NCBI GenBank assembly: GCA_046152955.1
Contig: JBJXGA010000473.1
Location: 1-64,000 of the forward strand
DNA length: 64,000 nt
Direction: 5' to 3'
From: SIAF01 sp046152955
GTDB taxonomy: Bacteria > Planctomycetota > Planctomycetia > Planctomycetales > Planctomycetaceae
A model generated the notes under the pieces. That model saw only the letters and a program-made list of their open reading frames with translations, was not told the DNA's origin and did not search any database. How positions within the stretch are numbered: position 1 is the stretch's first letter; each line of letters starts with the position of its first letter. A program made the position numbers and the translations under genes. Below, one piece after another: positions 49,791 through 58,989 of the stretch.

Positions 49791-50295
49791 CCTACACTCC
49801 TAGCCCAATTCTTGGAAATGGCCGAACAACTCAGACCGACTTCGCTGCACTTTCCGATCCAATGGCAAATTGTACATCAGTATACATACATGTGTCAAGC
49901 AAACGGCTCGTCCAGTCAACGGTTCGTTTGTCACAGCACGGGAGGTCTGTCACCTGCTTCATCACCTGCTTCATCACCTGCTTCATCATCTGCTTCATCA
50001 TCTGGTCCGTCATCTGGTCCGTCATCTGGTCCGTCATCTGGTCCGTCATCTGGTCCGTCATCTGGTCCGTCATCTGGTCCGTCACCCCAAAGAGAGTGGC
50101 CCTATCCGGCACATCCCTTGTCCTGTCAATGCGTTATGGCTTCAGACCTGACCCAGGACAGCCTGCTCCGTCACGGTCTGACAACCTGAGTGGGGCGCTA
50201 TCTGACAGCGATCACTCCGACAGTTCGCCGGCACTTGGGGGAAGCCTCACCCAGAGACTCCTGGCGATTCCGTCTTCCGCTCGATGAGAGCCGCC
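49439..50295. repeat. Left copy of a duplicated NRPS 3' flank
   Basis: From 49439 to about 50295 this segment matches 62300 to about 63065 almost base for base, apart from a 6-bp insertion and seven extra 12-bp units. It includes the broken DUF4365 frame, the minisatellite and the last ~16 codons of the NRPS. Inside the NRPS coding sequence identity drops clearly, so the left limit and the right limit are both sharp. Confidence 0.9.
49950..50081. repeat. 12-bp minisatellite, 11 units
   Basis: Units follow in order: three TCACCTGCTTCA, one TCATCTGCTTCA, then seven TCATCTGGTCCG. The right copy (62804-62851) has only four units, with the same order of variants. The array lies between the NRPS stop and the DUF4365 frame. 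The length being a multiple of three keeps frames open through it, but no protein is supported. Confidence 0.95.
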
Positions 50296-53200
50296 AGTTG
50301 TGCCAGGGTCTGCATCATCACCTCGGCCACAGCGAGCTTGAGTCCCAATTCCTTTTCGATCTGCGCGATGGCTCGAACTAGCGTCAGCGACGAGCCGCCG
50401 AGGTCGAAGAAGTTGTCGTACAGTCGCACCTCGTCGACGTGCAGAACCTCTTTCCAAACCTGGGCCAGCAGGCACTGCAGAGGGGTCTGGGGCTCGTCGC
50501 TCGCGTCATGTTCATCAGACAGGCTCCGACGAGTCTCTGGCGCCGGGAGCCCCTTCCGATCCACCTTGCCGTTGGGGGTCAGCGGCAGCGCGTCGAGGAT
50601 GACGAATGCCGAGGGGACCATGTAATCGGGCAACTTGTCGTGAAGGTCGCTCTGCAGGTCAGTCGCCGTCGAGGGCATCGCTGCCGACTGTGGCACAATA
50701 TACGCAGCCAGCCGCTTGTCGCCAGGATGGTCTTCCCGCAACAGCACCACCCCCTGCCGCACCTGCGGATGCTGCCCCAGCACCGCCTCGATCTCTCCCA
50801 GTTCGATCCGGAACCCGCGCAACTTGACCTGCTGATCGAGCCGTCCCAGGAATTCCAGATTGCCATCCGGTCGCCAGCGGACCAGATCGCCGGTCCGGTA
50901 CATCCGCGCCCCTGGAACGTCGCGGAATGGATCGGGAACAAACTTCTCAGCGGTCAACTCAGGGCGGATCCAATAGCCGCGGGCCACTCCGTCGCCGCCA
51001 ATGTTCAATTCTCCCGGGATCCCGACCGGCGCCAACTGGCGATTCTGATCCAGAACATAGACGCGCGTGTTGGCAATCGGTCGGCCAATGACATTTGACT
51101 GCCCGTGGGGCTCGACACGGTGGATCGTCGACCAGATGGTCGTTTCCGTGGGGCCGTAAAGATCCCAAAGAGCCCCGACGCGCGGGAGCAACTCTTCTGC
51201 CAGGTCGTCCGGCAGCGACTCCCCGCCGCAAAGGCATTTCAGTTGCTTGTTCCCCTCCCAGCCGGACAGCAGCAACAACCGCCATGTCGCCGGAGTGGCC
51301 TGCATGACCGTCGCGCGCGAGTCGGCCAGCGCGGACGCCAGACGCGCCCCATCCGCAACTGTGTCGCCAGAGACGATGACCGTTCTGCCGCCGACAACCA
51401 GCGGCAAAAACAATTCCAGGACCGAAATATCGAACGCGCAGGTCGTAACCGCCAGCAGGACATCCTGCTCCGACAATCCCGGCTCCTCGCGCATCGCACA
51501 CAGGAAGTTCACCACCGAACGGTGGCGAATCTCGACCCCCTTGGGGCGGCCGGTTGAACCCGAGGTGTAGATCACGTAGGCCACGCTGTCGGCGTCGGCG
51601 CGCTGTCCCGGATGCCTGGCGTTCGCCTCTCCCGGTTGGGAATCCTCGGCATCCAATGCGACGACCTGCGCTGCATGCGGAGGGAACGATCCGGCTGCCA
51701 GACGACGCGAGGTCACCAGCACCCCAGCCCGGCTGTCCTCCAGCAAGAACGACCAGCGTTCGGCAGGGAGCGACGGATCGAGCGGCACATACCCCCCCCC
51801 TGCCTTCAGAATCCCCAGCAGCCCGACAAGCATCTCCGGCGAACGGTCCACGCAGAGCCCCACCAACACCCCTGGGCCAACCCCCAGCCCGATCAGGCGC
51901 TGCGCCACCTGATTGGCCCGCGCATTGAGTTCCCGATACGTCAGTGTCCGCTCCTCAAACACGACGGCCACGGTCTCGGGGGTCCGTTTCACCTGCGCCT
52001 CGAACAACTCGTGCAGACACTGGTCGCGGGGATACTCCGTCTCGGTCCGGTTCCACGCCACCAGGATCTGCTCTTGTTCGGCCGAAGTCAGCAGCGGCAA
52101 CTCGCCGATTGGCCGACCGGGATCGGCAACGATCCCCTCCAACAACACCTGGAAGTGTCCCGCCAGTCGCCCGATCGTTTCGGGCTGGAACAAGTCCGTG
52201 TTGTACTCCAGCGTACCTCGAAAGTGACCATCCTGCTCGCCCAGCGACAGCGTCAGGTCGAACTTGGCCGTCGGATTGTCGATGGCCAGACCGCTGACCG
52301 TAAGGCCCTGCAGTTCCAGCGGAGCCGAAGGGGCGTTCTGCAGGACAAACATCACCTGGAACAGGGGGCTGTGGCTCAAGTTCCGTTCCGGTTGCAGTTC
52401 TTCCACCAGCTTTTCGAACGGCAGATCCTGGTGGGCATAGGCCCCCAGCGTCACCTCCCGCACCCGCTTCAACACTTCCCGGAATGTGGGATTCCCCGAC
52501 AGGTCCGTCCGCAAAACCAGCGTGTTGACGAAAAACCCGATCAATCCTTCGACCTCAGTCCGGTTCCGCCCCGCGATCGGCGCCCCGACCAGCACGTCGT
52601 CCTGTCCGCTGTACCGCGACAGCAGCACCTGGAACGCCGCGAGCAGCGTCATGAACGGCGTGACCGCCTCGTTACGACTCAGCAGGTACAGCGCCTGTGT
52701 CAACGCTCCGTCGAGGACCACCTCCCGCCGCGCGCCGCGGTATCCGGCCACGGCTGGCCGCGGAAAGTCGGCCGGCAGTTCCAAAACCGCCGGCGCCCCA
52801 GCCACCTGCTGCTTCCAGTACGTCAGTTGCCGTTCCAGCGCCGCACCTTGGAGCCATGCGCGCTGCCAGACGGCATAATCCAGGTATTGAATGGGCAACT
52901 GCGGCAACGGCGACGGTTCATTTTTGGCGAACGCCTCATACAACACCGTCAATTCTCGTTCAAACACTCCCATCGACCAGCCGTCTGAGGCGATGTGATG
53001 CATCGTCAGGACCAGGATGTGGTCCTGTTCTTCCAGTTCCAGGACACGCGCCCGCAACATCACGTCCCGTGACAAGTCGAAGGGTCGGCTGGCCTCTTCC
53101 GCGGCCAACCGCCGCGCTTCCGTCTCGCAAACGCTCGCGGGGATCCCTTCCAGGTCGGAGACCATCAGGCGAAAGGAAGACGTTTCGAGAACCGCCACCT

Positions 53201-56200
53201 GCGGTTGCCCGTCGACAAGCACGAAGGTCGTCCGCAGCGCTTCATGACGCCGCACAATCTCAGACAAACTCCGGGCCAACGCCGCGACGTTCAACGGTCC
53301 CCGTAGCCGCAAGGCCCACGGAATATTGTAGGTCGCACTCCCAGGGGCCAACTGATCGAGGAACCACAGCCGCTCCTGTGCGAACGACAACGTCCGGCGC
53401 GCGTCGGACGGCACGAGACGCTGAGGCAGCGCAGTGACGGTCGGTGCGTCGGCGCGCATCCGCTCGATTCGCTTTGCCAGTCCCGCCACGGTCGGCACTT
53501 CGAACAGGCTTCGCACGGGCAGATCAACCGCCAGAACATCCCGCACACGGGCGATTACCTGCGTCGCCAGCAGCGAGTGCCCCCCCAACTCGAAGAAGTT
53601 GTTGTGGCTTCCGACGTGCTCCAACCCCAGCACGCGACTCCAGATCCCGGACAACAACTCTTCGACCGGCGTCCGCGGGGCAACAGGGATCGGCTCCAAA
53701 TGATCCCGGTCCCAATCAGGCGCTGGCAAGGCCTTCCGGTCCACCTTCCCGTTGGGGGTCAACGGCAGCGTGTCGAGGAGGACGAACGCGCCGGGGACCA
53801 TGTAGTCGGGCAGCTTGTCGTGCAGGGATTGCCGCAGATCAGCCCCTGCGGGACGCGTTTCCGCCTCCTGAGAAACGATGTATGCCGCGAGCCGCTTATC
53901 GCCAGGGTGGTCTTCCCGCAACACGACGACCGCCTGCCGCACCTGCGGATGCTGCCCCAGCACCGCCTCAATCTCTCCCAACTCGATCCGGAACCCGCGG
54001 AGTTTGATCTGCTGATCGAGTCGGCCGAGAAACTCCAGGTTGCCATCGGGTCGCCAGCGGACCAGGTCGCCAGTGCGGTACATCAGGGCCCCGGGAGCCT
54101 CACTGAATGGATCGGCAACGAACTTCTCAGCGGTCAATTCCGGACGGTTCAAGTAGCCCCGCGCGACACCCGCTCCGGCAAGATACAATTCTCCCGGCAC
54201 GCCAATCGGTACTGGTTGGCGGTGGCCATCCAGCACGTAGACGCGCGTGTTCGCAATCGGACGCCCGATCGTGGCCTGGGCATCGGGCAGCCGCAACGCG
54301 CAGGTCGAATAGGTCGTGTCTTCAGACGGGCCATACAGATCGTACACCCGTTGGACCTGAGTTTGCCGGTAAATCGTTCCGACCAGGCTGGTCGAGAGCG
54401 GTTCGCCCGCCAGGTTCACCGTCACGACCGAATCGGGCACGGCTTGCAGTTCCAGCAATTCGGCGATGGCGGAAGGAACCGTGTTGATCAGCCTGACACG
54501 GGCATCCGGCGATCGATTCGCGAGTTCCAGAGCATTCTCAACCAAGATCACGCATCCCCCGGAGCAGAGAGGGACGAACACCTCGTACACCGACAGGTCG
54601 AAACAAATCGAAGTGGTGGCCAGAACGCCGGACAGCTCTTGCACAGTGAAAACGCTCTGAGCCCAAGCGATCAAGGCGACTGTATTGCGGTGCTCGAGTG
54701 CCACACCTTTTGGCCGGCCGGTCGACCCCGAGGTGTAGATCACATAGGCGAGATTCTCAGGACCGGCGGAACAAACCGGGTCGGTGTCGGGCGCCGTGCC
54801 AATGTCCGTCCAATCCGTGTCCAGACAGACGACCCTGGCCGCATGAAAGGGCAGGCTCTTCACGAGATTCTGTTGCGCCAGCAGCACGCTCGCCTGACAA
54901 TCGTGCAGCATGAAGCCGACCCGCTCCGTGGGGTAGGCCGGATCCAGTGGCACGTAAGCGCCTCCCGCCTTGAGAATCCCCAGCAGCCCGACGATCATCA
55001 CCGGCGAGCGTTCCACGCACAGGCCGACCAATACCTCCGGCCCGACTCCCAGCTCAATCAGATGGTGTGCCAACCGGTTGGCTCGCGCGTTGAGCTCGCC
55101 ATACGTCATCGACTCATCGCCGCAGACCAGCGCCACGGCATCCGGCGTGCGGGCCACCTGTGCCTCGAATAATTTGTGGATGCACCTGTCGCGGGGGTCA
55201 TCGGTCGCCGTCCGGTTCCACTCCACCACGATCTGCTGCCGCTCGGCCGCTGACAGCAGCGGCAGGTGGCCGATCCGCTGGTCGGGATCGGCGACGATCC
55301 CTTCCAGCAACACCTGGAAATGTCCGATCAGGCGCTCGATGGTCGTCGCCTGGAACAGGTCGGTGTTGTACTCCAGCGTGCCGCGGAGTTGGCCATCCTG
55401 TTCACCCAGCGACAGCAGCAGATCCAACTTGGCCGTCGCATTGTCGATGGCCAGGCGGCTGACTGCAACACCCGGGAACTCCAGCGAAGACCACGGCGTG
55501 TTTTGCAGGACAAACATCACCTGAAACAACGGGCTGTGGCTCAGGCTGCGTTCCGGAGACAGTTCTTCCACCAGCTTCTCGAACGGCAGATCCTGGTGGG
55601 AATAGGCCCCCAGAGTCACCTCCCGGACCCTCCCCAGCAGCTCCCGGACCGTGGGATTCCCCGACAGGTCGGTTCGCACCACCAACGAGTTGATGAAGAA
55701 CCCGATCAGACCTTCCACCTCCGTCCGGTTCCGTCCGGCAATCGATGTCCCCACCGACACATCTTCCTGGCCACTGTACCGCGCCAACAGCACCTGGAAG
55801 GCCGCCAGGAGCGTCATGAACGGCGTCACCCCCTGGCGGCGGCTCAGCGCGTGCAGCGCCTGCGTCAGGCTCGCGTCCAGCACGATCTCCCGATGCGCGC
55901 CGCGGTATCTGGCCACTGTCGGTCGTGGAAAATCGGTCGGGAGTTCCAGGACTGCCGGAGTCCCGGTCAACTGCTGCTTCCAATACGCCAGTTGCCGGTC
56001 CAATTCCGCATCGCGCAGCCAGGTGCGCTGCCACATCGAATAATCCACGTATTGAATGGGCAACTGGGGCAACGGCGACGGTTCATTTTTGGCAAACGCC
56101 TCGTACAACGCCGTCAATTCCCGTTCGAACACTCCCATCGACCAGCCGTCGGAGGCGATGTGGTGTATTGTCACGACCAGGAAGTGGTCCTGATCTCCCA

Positions 56201-58535
56201 GCGGGAGGAGCTGCGCGCGCAGCATCACGTCCCGCGCCAAGTCGAAAGGGCGGCCGGCCTCTTCCACAGCCAGCCGCTGCGCTTCCGCCTCGCGACCATT
56301 CTCGGAGACCCCCTGCAGGTCGGTGACCGTCAGGTGAAACGGTGCCGGCTCGAGGACTACCACTTGCGGTTGACTATCGACCAGCACGAACGTCGTCCGC
56401 AGCGCTGCGTGACGCCGCACAATTTCTTGCAGGCTTCGTTCCAACGCCGCGACGTTCAACGGTCCCCGCAGGCGGTGAATCCACGGAATATTGTAGGTGG
56501 CGCTCCCAGGGTCCAATTGATCGAGAAACCACAGCCGTTCCTGCGCGAACGACAGCGGCAGACGCCCGTTGCGCGGCGCGGGACGCAGCGGCAAGATCCC
56601 GGCTGCCGGGGGGTCGGAGCGCGTTTGTTCGATTCGTGCTGCCAGTTCCGCCACCGTCGGCGCTTCAAACAGGCTGCGCACAGGCAGTTCCACTTGCAGC
56701 GCATCGCGCACACGGGCGGTGACCTTCGTCGCCAGCAGCGAGTGCCCCCCCAGTTCGAAGAAACTGTCGTGGATTCCCACCTGTTCCACCCCCAGGACGC
56801 TGCTCCAAATCCCTGCCAGCAGTTCTTCCACAGGCGTCCGCGGCGCAACCACGGATTGCTCAAGGTGACGGCGATCCATCTCGGGCGCCGGCAACGCTTT
56901 CCGGTCCACCTTGCCGTTGCGGGTCAACGGGAGTTGATCGAGGAACACGAACGCCGACGGCACCATGTAGTCGGGCAGGCGCGCGCCGAGTTCGCGACGC
57001 AGCAGCGCCTGATCGACGGTCATTCCCGGCGCCGGTACGACGTAGGCCACCAGTTGCTTGCCTCGGGGGCCGCTGTCCCGCGCCATCACGGTCGCCTGGC
57101 CAACCCCGGTTTGTGCCACAAGCGCCGCTTCGATCTCTCCCAGTTCGATCCGGAATCCACGGATTTTTACTTGCTGGTCGGCACGCCCCACAAAGGCCAG
57201 CGTCCCGTCCCCCCGCCACCTCGCCAAATCCCCCGTGCGGTACATCCGGCCGCCGGGCTGGACGGCATACGGATCTGCCACAAACCGTTCGGCCGTCAGA
57301 CCAGGGCGATTCAAATAGCCGCGCGCCAGCCCGACTCCGGCGATGTACAATTCACCGGTGACCCCCACCGGCACCGGTTCCAGAGCGCCGTCCAAAACGT
57401 ACACCCGCGTGTTCCAGAGGGGGGATCCGATGTCGGGTCGGTCCGGCCAGTTCGCGGAATCGGACGTCAGAATCGCCGATGTGACCACATGCGTTTCAGC
57501 CGGGCCATAATGATTGTGGAGCCGGCACCCCGGATGCTTCGCAAAGAACCGTCGCAATGTGGGCGTGATCGTCAGCGCTTCGCCTGCCTGATAGATGTTG
57601 GCCAGCGCAGGCAGCGCGCAGTTTGTTTCCAATGCCGCTTCCGCCAGGTATTCCAGCACGACGTTGGGGATGAACAGATCGGTGACCCCCTGCTGAGCGA
57701 TGAATGCCGCCATCCGGCGCGGGTCCAGCCGCGTCTGGCTGTCGACGACCACGACGCTCAGTCCCCAGACCAGCGCGTACAGAACTTCCTGCAGCGAAAC
57801 GTCGAAGCCGATCGAAGTGAACTGCGCCACCCGACCCCCCGAACCGGCCGGCGTTTGCCAATTCATGAGGTTGACCAGCGTCACATGCGGCAGAACCACA
57901 CCCTTGGGGACTCCCGTGGAGCCGGAGGTGTAGATTACGTAAGCCAGGTGTTGCGGCCGCAGCGGACAGATGCGTTCGCCGTCCAGCGGATCATGCGACG
58001 CAGCGCAATTCAGCATATCCCGAGTCTCTGTCGCATCCAGCAGAAGAACCGCAGCCGACTGCGGCAGCCTCTCACGTGCGGAGTGCGTACTGAGGACCAC
58101 TGTCGGAGCGGCATCCGCCAGCATTTGCGCCAGGCGCGCCGCGGGATACTCGGGGTCGAGCGGCAGGTAGCCTCCCCCCGCCTTGAGCGTGGCCAGCAAC
58201 CCAACCACCATTTCGATCGACCGCTCCAAACAAACACCCACCAGTCGCTCGGGCCCCACCCCCAGATCGATCAGGTGATGCGCCAACCGGTTGGCCCGCG
58301 CGTTGAGTTCGGCATACGTCATCGACTCGTTGCCGCACACGACCGCAACGGTATCCGGCGTGCGAGCCACCTGCGCCTCGAACAACTTGTGGATGCACTT
58401 GTCGCGGGGATACTCCGTCTCGGTACGGTTCCACTCCACCAGGATTTGCTCTCGATTCGCCGGCGGAACCCGCCGGACAAATGGCTCCAATGGCGCGACT
58501 CCGACTTGCCCTTCAGTTGGCTCCGCATACCCCAT
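50247..58535 (-). CDS. Non-ribosomal peptide synthetase, A-T-C-A-T-C-A-T
   Basis: 2762 residues from ATG 58535 (weak ribosome site; a longer frame to 58697 is possible). Approximate domains on the minus strand: A1 58430-56890, T1 56850-56640, C1 56570-55250, A2 55220-53720, T2 53690-53470, C2 53400-52090, A3 52050-50530, T3 50490-50290. Both C domains keep HHIASDG; each A domain has YTSGSTG and NGKVDRK; the T domains have 'LGGHSL' or 'LGGSSL'. Specificity codes by alignment to GrsA: DVQFYAHVV (proline-like), DLYNNALTY (alanine-like, as in McyA) and DILQLGLIW (glycine). There is no C domain before A1, no epimerase and no thioesterase, so release needs another protein or cyclisation. The N-terminus keeps a C-A linker, which suggests loss of a C domain. 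Confidence 0.93.
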   Translation of the reverse strand: MGYAEPTEGQVGVAPLEPFVRRVPPANREQILVEWNRTETEYPRDKCIHKLFEAQVARTPDTVAVVCGNESMTYAELNARANRLAHHLIDLGVGPERLVGVCLERSIEMVVGLLATLKAGGGYLPLDPEYPAARLAQMLADAAPTVVLSTHSARERLPQSAAVLLLDATETRDMLNCAASHDPLDGERICPLRPQHLAYVIYTSGSTGVPKGVVLPHVTLVNLMNWQTPAGSGGRVAQFTSIGFDVSLQEVLYALVWGLSVVVVDSQTRLDPRRMAAFIAQQGVTDLFIPNVVLEYLAEAALETNCALPALANIYQAGEALTITPTLRRFFAKHPGCRLHNHYGPAETHVVTSAILTSDSANWPDRPDIGSPLWNTRVYVLDGALEPVPVGVTGELYIAGVGLARGYLNRPGLTAERFVADPYAVQPGGRMYRTGDLARWRGDGTLAFVGRADQQVKIRGFRIELGEIEAALVAQTGVGQATVMARDSGPRGKQLVAYVVPAPGMTVDQALLRRELGARLPDYMVPSAFVFLDQLPLTRNGKVDRKALPAPEMDRRHLEQSVVAPRTPVEELLAGIWSSVLGVEQVGIHDSFFELGGHSLLATKVTARVRDALQVELPVRSLFEAPTVAELAARIEQTRSDPPAAGILPLRPAPRNGRLPLSFAQERLWFLDQLDPGSATYNIPWIHRLRGPLNVAALERSLQEIVRRHAALRTTFVLVDSQPQVVVLEPAPFHLTVTDLQGVSENGREAEAQRLAVEEAGRPFDLARDVMLRAQLLPLGDQDHFLVVTIHHIASDGWSMGVFERELTALYEAFAKNEPSPLPQLPIQYVDYSMWQRTWLRDAELDRQLAYWKQQLTGTPAVLELPTDFPRPTVARYRGAHREIVLDASLTQALHALSRRQGVTPFMTLLAAFQVLLARYSGQEDVSVGTSIAGRNRTEVEGLIGFFINSLVVRTDLSGNPTVRELLGRVREVTLGAYSHQDLPFEKLVEELSPERSLSHSPLFQVMFVLQNTPWSSLEFPGVAVSRLAIDNATAKLDLLLSLGEQDGQLRGTLEYNTDLFQATTIERLIGHFQVLLEGIVADPDQRIGHLPLLSAAERQQIVVEWNRTATDDPRDRCIHKLFEAQVARTPDAVALVCGDESMTYGELNARANRLAHHLIELGVGPEVLVGLCVERSPVMIVGLLGILKAGGAYVPLDPAYPTERVGFMLHDCQASVLLAQQNLVKSLPFHAARVVCLDTDWTDIGTAPDTDPVCSAGPENLAYVIYTSGSTGRPKGVALEHRNTVALIAWAQSVFTVQELSGVLATTSICFDLSVYEVFVPLCSGGCVILVENALELANRSPDARVRLINTVPSAIAELLELQAVPDSVVTVNLAGEPLSTSLVGTIYRQTQVQRVYDLYGPSEDTTYSTCALRLPDAQATIGRPIANTRVYVLDGHRQPVPIGVPGELYLAGAGVARGYLNRPELTAEKFVADPFSEAPGALMYRTGDLVRWRPDGNLEFLGRLDQQIKLRGFRIELGEIEAVLGQHPQVRQAVVVLREDHPGDKRLAAYIVSQEAETRPAGADLRQSLHDKLPDYMVPGAFVLLDTLPLTPNGKVDRKALPAPDWDRDHLEPIPVAPRTPVEELLSGIWSRVLGLEHVGSHNNFFELGGHSLLATQVIARVRDVLAVDLPVRSLFEVPTVAGLAKRIERMRADAPTVTALPQRLVPSDARRTLSFAQERLWFLDQLAPGSATYNIPWALRLRGPLNVAALARSLSEIVRRHEALRTTFVLVDGQPQVAVLETSSFRLMVSDLEGIPASVCETEARRLAAEEASRPFDLSRDVMLRARVLELEEQDHILVLTMHHIASDGWSMGVFERELTVLYEAFAKNEPSPLPQLPIQYLDYAVWQRAWLQGAALERQLTYWKQQVAGAPAVLELPADFPRPAVAGYRGARREVVLDGALTQALYLLSRNEAVTPFMTLLAAFQVLLSRYSGQDDVLVGAPIAGRNRTEVEGLIGFFVNTLVLRTDLSGNPTFREVLKRVREVTLGAYAHQDLPFEKLVEELQPERNLSHSPLFQVMFVLQNAPSAPLELQGLTVSGLAIDNPTAKFDLTLSLGEQDGHFRGTLEYNTDLFQPETIGRLAGHFQVLLEGIVADPGRPIGELPLLTSAEQEQILVAWNRTETEYPRDQCLHELFEAQVKRTPETVAVVFEERTLTYRELNARANQVAQRLIGLGVGPGVLVGLCVDRSPEMLVGLLGILKAGGGYVPLDPSLPAERWSFLLEDSRAGVLVTSRRLAAGSFPPHAAQVVALDAEDSQPGEANARHPGQRADADSVAYVIYTSGSTGRPKGVEIRHRSVVNFLCAMREEPGLSEQDVLLAVTTCAFDISVLELFLPLVVGGRTVIVSGDTVADGARLASALADSRATVMQATPATWRLLLLSGWEGNKQLKCLCGGESLPDDLAEELLPRVGALWDLYGPTETTIWSTIHRVEPHGQSNVIGRPIANTRVYVLDQNRQLAPVGIPGELNIGGDGVARGYWIRPELTAEKFVPDPFRDVPGARMYRTGDLVRWRPDGNLEFLGRLDQQVKLRGFRIELGEIEAVLGQHPQVRQGVVLLREDHPGDKRLAAYIVPQSAAMPSTATDLQSDLHDKLPDYMVPSAFVILDALPLTPNGKVDRKGLPAPETRRSLSDEHDASDEPQTPLQCLLAQVWKEVLHVDEVRLYDNFFDLGGSSLTLVRAIAQIEKELGLKLAVAEVMMQTLAQLAALIERKTESPGVSG

Positions 58536-58989
58536 GAACACCGTCTCGTTGAAACCTGTTTCAGCCGTCCAGCGCCCGCTGCACGATGGGTGCAATACAG
58601 GCCGCGTCGAGCGGTTTGGACCGCAAAGCGTCGAATGTAACGATCGTCGGCATCGCAAACCAGTCGCTACCGGGCTCAACGCGACGCGACTCGACAATCG
58701 GCGGTCTGCCCTGGAAATTCCCTGTCCAGTGGCGCGCGGTGACGATCCAAATTGAGCACGTCGCCGCGGCCAATCCGATGGGTGGCCTGACTCGGCGAAT
58801 CAAAACGTTCACAGCCTTCGTGTTCCGCACTGTTTCGAAATCGACACGCGCCACCCAGGCCGCGACGGCATTGCCGCCAATCACTTTTACCGTGCAGGCG
58901 CATGACCGGGCAGCCTGTGCTATATTCCTGACACTGGGCCGCACCCGGTGCTCTTTCCCTCGTTGGATTCCGATTTCAGGATGTGAGCC
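58536..58989. other. Intergenic region between divergent NRPS and DUF1559 genes
   Basis: This 454-bp stretch must hold promoters for both divergent genes; I could not find a convincing -35/-10 pair for either. It contains a worn nucleotidyltransferase-like fragment (58789-58920). No intact gene is supported. Confidence 0.4.
58789..58920 (-). pseudogene. Degenerate nucleotidyltransferase-like fragment
   Basis: About 44 codons read 'VKVIGGNAVAAWVARVD', then 'AVNVLIRR', resembling the start of a nucleotidyltransferase-fold protein (typical VIGGNAVAAWVARVDP..VRNTRDVDLLIRR). The two catalytic aspartates of the DXD are replaced (AVNV), and the following codons lose similarity. No start codon or ribosome site fits, and the NRPS start lies close by. 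It appears to be a remnant. Confidence 0.4.

Noticed and set aside
49900..50100. The 12-bp arrays as a CRISPR
   Set aside because: Units follow each other without spacers and no cas genes are present.
49831..50112. Minus-strand frame coding for TDQM and MKQM repeats, also present at 62655-62882
   Set aside because: Any 12-bp repeat keeps a frame open. The two copies differ by a frameshift at their C-terminal end and start only with GTG and no ribosome site, so it is not treated as a gene.
55266..58640. An 1124-codon plus-strand frame inside the NRPS
   Set aside because: It is the antisense shadow of a GC-rich repetitive gene; its sequence is Arg/Gln/His-rich without motifs, while the NRPS on the other strand has all expected motifs.
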